From Myxocyprinus asiaticus (Eukaryota > Chordata > Actinopteri > Cypriniformes > Catostomidae), in contig NC_059368.1 of assembly GCF_019703515.2 (NCBI RefSeq), forward strand, positions 29,753,289 through 29,817,288: a stretch of DNA of 64,000 bases, given 5' to 3'. The position numbers and the translations under genes are program-made. Numbering within the stretch: position 1 is the first letter of the stretch; each line of letters starts with the position of its first letter. A model generated the notes under the pieces. That model searched no databases and was not told the DNA's origin. It saw nothing but the letters and a program-made list of their open reading frames with translations. This document shows, one piece after another, positions 11,705 to 64,000 of this stretch.

Positions 11705-12715
11705 CCACTGATGACCACCCTGATGTTTGAAAGGATATGCATGTTTATAAACCAGCTTCCAATTCTGTTTTGCCAACACATAACCAAGGACATAACTGTT
11801 ATAACCAAGGACATAAAAGTTAACTTCAACAAAAGCTATAGTTAAGAAGCTAAAGTTTAGCTAAATTACTATTATGCATGCAGTGTACAATGTTTATTTT
11901 TATACAATTATTTTTATAAATGTATACGTTACTTTTGTTTGTTTTAAACAAACAACTCCCAAAGTAATGGTTTCAAAAAATCCACTTGAGCTCAGACACA
12001 GTAATTCGACACAAACAAAATTAAAGGTTGTGCATTCCAGTCTTATCTTTTTATATCAAATGTTTTCATTGTCAAACTCTGATGTACAAATTAAAATGTG
12101 GGTTTAACATGCATTAACAGATTCCTTTACACATTATACACACTCGCAGCAGAAATGAGAAACATTTAGAAAAAGTATAGCCAGTTCTTAAAAATGTTTC
12201 AGCATCTTTAACCCTGTCGTGACACCTAGCTTAAAACGCAAGCCTGATCACAGATTTACAGAGAAGTTGGTACAGCATGTGCAGGTGTAGGAAATGTTAA
12301 AAAAAAAATTAAAGACAAGGATAATTTGTAGTTTTAGCACACCCTGTTCACTCAAGTACCACATAATTCAAAGACTCTACAGCACTGAGCATAATCTGTA
12401 ACTTGACCCTTTCTTATGGGCTCCATTAGTGAAAACTGATACAGGCAGTTGAGCTGAAATTAGTGTGTGATATCTGTGTGCATGGGTGTTATACAACCAA
12501 AAATATAATTGCCTTCTAGGAAGGCACTGATTGGATAAATTCTCCCTCAACTCTTTACTAAACTCTGTGCCTTTATGCCTCAAAAGTTTCTGACTCTGAT
12601 TATCCTGAAATCAGTTTTACTGATAGCACATCTGCAATGGTAAATTAGCGATGAACCACAGTAGATTTTGTCTTTTTATTGATTCCAAGAATAAAGGCAG
12701 TTGTGAGTACTGCAT
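11705..12715 (+). other. pcsk9: pcsk9 3' UTR (inferred)
   Basis: About 1 kb of AT-rich sequence without repeats, from the stop codon to the first good AATAAA (12690-12695), which is followed by a GT-rich stretch (gttgtgagtactgcattgttgtg). Cleavage would fall near 12715. No other AATAAA in this interval is as well placed. Confidence 0.55.
12690..12695 (+). terminator. pcsk9: Candidate pcsk9 polyadenylation signal
   Basis: AATAAA with a downstream GT-rich element. On the opposite strand TTTTTATT at 12673-12680 gives an AATAAA for transcripts coming from usp24, so convergent signals lie about 15 bp apart. Confidence 0.5.
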
Positions 12716-12769
12716 TGTTGTGCTGACTGTTTAGAAGCTGAAAACAAAAAGTCATCAAATATCTAGGAA

Positions 12770-13471
12770 CCTGCTAAAAAAAAAAACAAAAAAAAACACA
12801 CACTTAAACCAGCCTAAGCTGTTAGCTGGTCTCCCAGCCTGGTCAAGATAGTGTTCAGCTAATTTCCCAGCCTGGCCAAGATGGTCTTCATCTAGTCTTC
12901 CAGCCTGGCCAAGATGGTCTTCATCTAGTCTTCCAGCCTGGCCAAGATGGTCTTTAGCTTGTCTTCCAGCCTGGCCAAGATGGTCTTTAGCTTGTCTTCC
13001 AGCCTGGCCAAGATGGTCTTCAGCTGGTCTCCCTGCCTGGCCAAGATAGTCTTCAGCTGGTCTCACCATCTGACCAAGATGGTCTTTAGCTTGTTTTCCA
13101 GCCTGGCCAAGATGGGTTTTAGCTAGCGTCCACGGTCTGGCCAAGTCAGTCTTCAGCTCGTCTAGCTTGTCCCCAGCCTGGTCCATCTAGTACTGAGATT
13201 TTTCCCAGCCTGGCCAAGATGGTTTTCAGCAGGTCTCCCAGTCTGACCGAGGTGGTCTTCAGTTTGTCTCTTAGCCTGACCAAGGTGGTCTTTAGCTCAT
13301 CTCCCACCCAGGTCAATCTAGTATTCAGCTCATCTCCCAGCCTTGTCAAGATGGTTTTCAGCTGGTTTCCCAGCTGACAAGTGCACAAAACTCCTCTAAG
13401 ACCAGCCTGGTGACCAGATAAGAACACCAAACCATCTTAGCCTGGTTTAAGCTGGTTTTATTTCCAGCAGG
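12770..13471. mobile_element. MITE-like element with internal 33-bp minisatellite, copy 1
   Basis: The ends are inverted: cctgctaaaaa and cttaaaccagcctaagctg at the left, cttagcctggtttaagctgg and ttccagcagg at the right. Between them lie about 18 diverged copies of a 33-bp unit (cagcctggccaagatggtct plus 13 bp). Because 33 is a multiple of 3, long open frames arise on the - strand that are not genes. It lies in the 3' flank or UTR of usp24. Confidence 0.75.
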
Positions 13472-14052
13472 ACAGTCTCTCACTCTTACACGGGCAAACA
13501 TGCAAAGAAGCTCAGCTAGAAAAGCATCAACGTGAATGTTTCAGATTAAGTGAAGAGCAAGTAAACAGAATTAATGTGAGATAAAAAGCAGCACAGACAG
13601 TTCAGCAAATCAGCACATTTTGTTTGAGGTGGCTTTGAAGTCCTTCCACTGTAAACACTGAAGTAATGTCACGAAGTGTTCTAGTCTAGTCAAAAAACTA
13701 AATGAGCAGCAAATATTAGCTGGATCACCCTGCGGACTCTGTGAAAGAGACATTACATGCACAGCTCAAACAGGGACCTTGAGATGCTAGATGTGTCCTC
13801 TTCCTCATATGGCAATCTGAAGTGAGTGCTGCAGAGCCACCGCTGCATTCCACAGTGCAATTGTGTGCGCGCGCTGTTTTCATAATGGGTGAGCTCAGGC
13901 ATTTGTGTAGCGCATTGTCCACTGGTTTGACAGAAGGTCGAGTAAAGGCACATAACTGCTTCTGTGAGAACTACCCATCAATATACAATCTCTTTTAACT
14001 CTCTCTCTCCTCGCTCTTTACCCTCTTTTCTGCCCAATCTTCATCATCCCTG
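13472..14052. other. Intergenic or usp24 3'-UTR sequence, no gene seen
   Basis: Unique-looking sequence between the two minisatellite MITEs. The open frames at 13725-13953 on the - strand overlap each other and show no family resemblance. Confidence 0.45.
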
Positions 14053-14347
14053 CTGAAAAAAAAAAGCATCTTAAACCAGACTAAGCTGGTTTGCTGGTCT
14101 TAGTTGGTATAAGTTGGTTTCCCAGTCTGGCCAAGCTGTCCTTAAGCTGGTTAAGATAGTCTTCAAGCCTAGCTAAGCTGGTTTTGAGCTGGTTTAGCAA
14201 GTCTTCCAGCCTAACCAAGCTGGTCTTGAGCTGGTTTAGCGGGCTGGCCAACTGGTCTCCAAGCTTGACCAGCTCAAGTTCCCAAAACCCCTTTAAAACC
14301 AGCAAACCAACTTAGGCTGCTTTAAGCAGGTTTATTTTCCAGCAGGG
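14053..14347. mobile_element. MITE-like element with internal minisatellite, copy 2
   Basis: Shorter relative of 12770-13471: ctgctgaaaaaaaaaa and cttaaaccagactaagctgg at the left, cttaggctgctttaagcagg and ttccagcagg at the right. Inside are about five units related to cagcctaaccaagctggtct with variable spacing. Confidence 0.7.
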
Positions 14348-15653
14348 CTGTCTTCCAATTTGCATTGCGCACAAGTTGTAAGGCAGACCAAACAGAAAGA
14401 TGCCCACACACAAATAAGAATAATAAAAAAAAAACCTGCAAAGTGTCTCCATGGCCGGAACAGGGTCCCTTACTTACAAACTGCACCCCTCTAGATGCAG
14501 ACAGATTACGGTCTGCACAGACATCTGTTCTGGCCAGCTGAAAACATATGAAATCGGCACATGACAACATCAGAATAGACAGAAAGAGTGAGACTGCTTC
14601 TCAATGATACAAGCAATCAACTGCTGATTGCAGTACTCATCGTCTTTCCATGAGAAAGAAAAAGTGTTTTACAGCGCAATATTAGCAGACAGTGTCTCTC
14701 TGATTTCATCATGTTAGCGTGTTGACCCAGGCAGTGCTTGAATATGTGTCTTAGGACGCATCTTTGTTGATGCAGTATATCTGCCACCCGATGTCCGATG
14801 TCATATTTCTTTGCTTAGCACTTGTGTATACAGCTTCTGTTGTCTTGGACATGTCCTGGTTTCCTTGTATGCTGTTTGATCTCCAGTGGTGAAAAAATCA
14901 AGGTAAAAGATGGACAGAAAGCAGCGACGTTCATGGCTGTTCAATTGTCTCCACATCAGGATATTTTCAAAATTGTCAGAAACTGAATTCAAATATAAAG
15001 TGCTTTAAAAAATACCAGCAAGAAAGAGAAATGGGGGAAAGAGTGTGATTATTTGACTCTCAAAGACTTTGCAAGTTCCTCTTTGAATAGATTTGAGGCA
15101 CCTCTCAAACTGTTCCAGAAAAAAAAGGAAAAAGAAAATCAGTAAAGGATTCTTAAAAATATTATTTTACATTTGAAATTACATTTATGGAGCACATCTT
15201 TACATTTCCCATGAATAGTATCTACTTAATTACATTGGCAAATATACGCTGACTGATTTCTTTTAAAACACCCCTTGTATTTTGTAGTTCTGTGTAAAAA
15301 CTTAATGGAAACAAAACCCTCCATTCCTATTAAGTCCCATTTGCCTGACAGACCTCGTCGAGTCAGACGTAATATCTGAACTTCTTGCATGATCTGAACT
15401 CTTTTTATACAGCCAGGCTTAACCAATAACCACCAGGAAAAAAACGAGATATTTGCCTCTCTGATGAGACGACCTGTAGACCGAGTGCTCTGACGGGCCC
15501 TGTGACTGCCTCTATTTTGCAGGCACTCCATTTAAAGTCCCAAGAAGATCAAATACAGTTATCAGATTGTCTGTTTAGAGCCACAACATCTTTCTGTTGG
15601 AGGGAAACAAATTTTTTTTTTTCTGTTGTTTTGTTGTGTAAAAACAAGGAGAG
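14348..15653 (-). other. usp24: Probable usp24 3' UTR or downstream flank
   Basis: Non-coding sequence directly downstream of the usp24 stop. No dominant repeat and no convincing ORF. Where the transcript ends is not clear; a candidate - strand AATAAA lies at 12673-12680. Confidence 0.4.

Positions 15654-64000
<48,347 letters not shown>

Noticed and set aside
12755..13430. Open frames on the - strand of 143 and 94 codons with an 11-residue repeat
   Set aside because: They arise because the 33-bp minisatellite unit is a multiple of three. The frame has no splice sites or family resemblance and lies within a MITE-like element.

Overview
This window is vertebrate (teleost fish) nuclear DNA. The coding sequence is split into short exons with GT-AG introns, and the introns are full of fish-type transposons. 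Tc1/Sleeping Beauty-like elements, L2 and L1 LINEs, tRNA-derived SINEs and an abundant TTAA-flanked palindromic MITE together point to a cyprinid or near relative. The species cannot be fixed from the sequence alone.

Two host genes are present, tail to tail. On the + strand the last four coding exons of pcsk9 (4355-11704) encode most of its C-terminal Cys/His-rich domain. On the - strand lies the C-terminal half of usp24 (15654 to beyond 64000). I resolved 36 complete coding exons plus one partial exon at the right edge, about 1,440 codons in a continuous frame. They include the full ubiquitin-specific protease catalytic core: Cys box at 54073-54192, two CxxC zinc-ribbon pairs at 52474-53063, His box at 44893-45113. 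The pcsk9-usp24 convergent order is, from memory, the same as on human chromosome 1p32, which helps assign the deubiquitinase as USP24 rather than its paralogue USP9X.

Layout. 1-4354: a 5'-truncated L1 3' end with microsatellites, tandem repeats and unassigned intron. 4355-12715: pcsk9 exons, carrying MITEs and three Tc1-type elements in the last intron, then the 3' UTR. 12770-15653: region between the stop codons, with two MITE-like elements that hold a 33-bp minisatellite. 15717-23323: a 7.6-kb usp24 intron with an 844-bp TIR element, a hAT MITE, a 5'-truncated R2/NeSL-like LINE and a Tc1 deletion derivative. 23324-30873: eleven clustered exons, with a hAT element holding an L2 LINE and a second hAT MITE. 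30874-40392: a 9.5-kb intron mostly filled by an I-clade LINE with RNase H and a TAATG ORF1/ORF2 junction. 40393-47310: exons for the region from the catalytic His box to its C-terminal flank. 47311-52473: a hAT element with a perfect 8-bp target duplication, itself invaded by three Tc1 elements and a foldback repeat. 52474-64000: exons for the catalytic Cys side and the upstream region, interrupted by five TTAA palindromic MITEs.

No operon-like, CRISPR or otherwise novel gene system is visible. The most interesting content is the transposon archaeology (nested insertions with readable target duplications, shared deletion junctions, a head-to-head Tc1 chimera), a GC-AG intron in usp24, and the set of long hairpin-forming repeats in usp24 introns.
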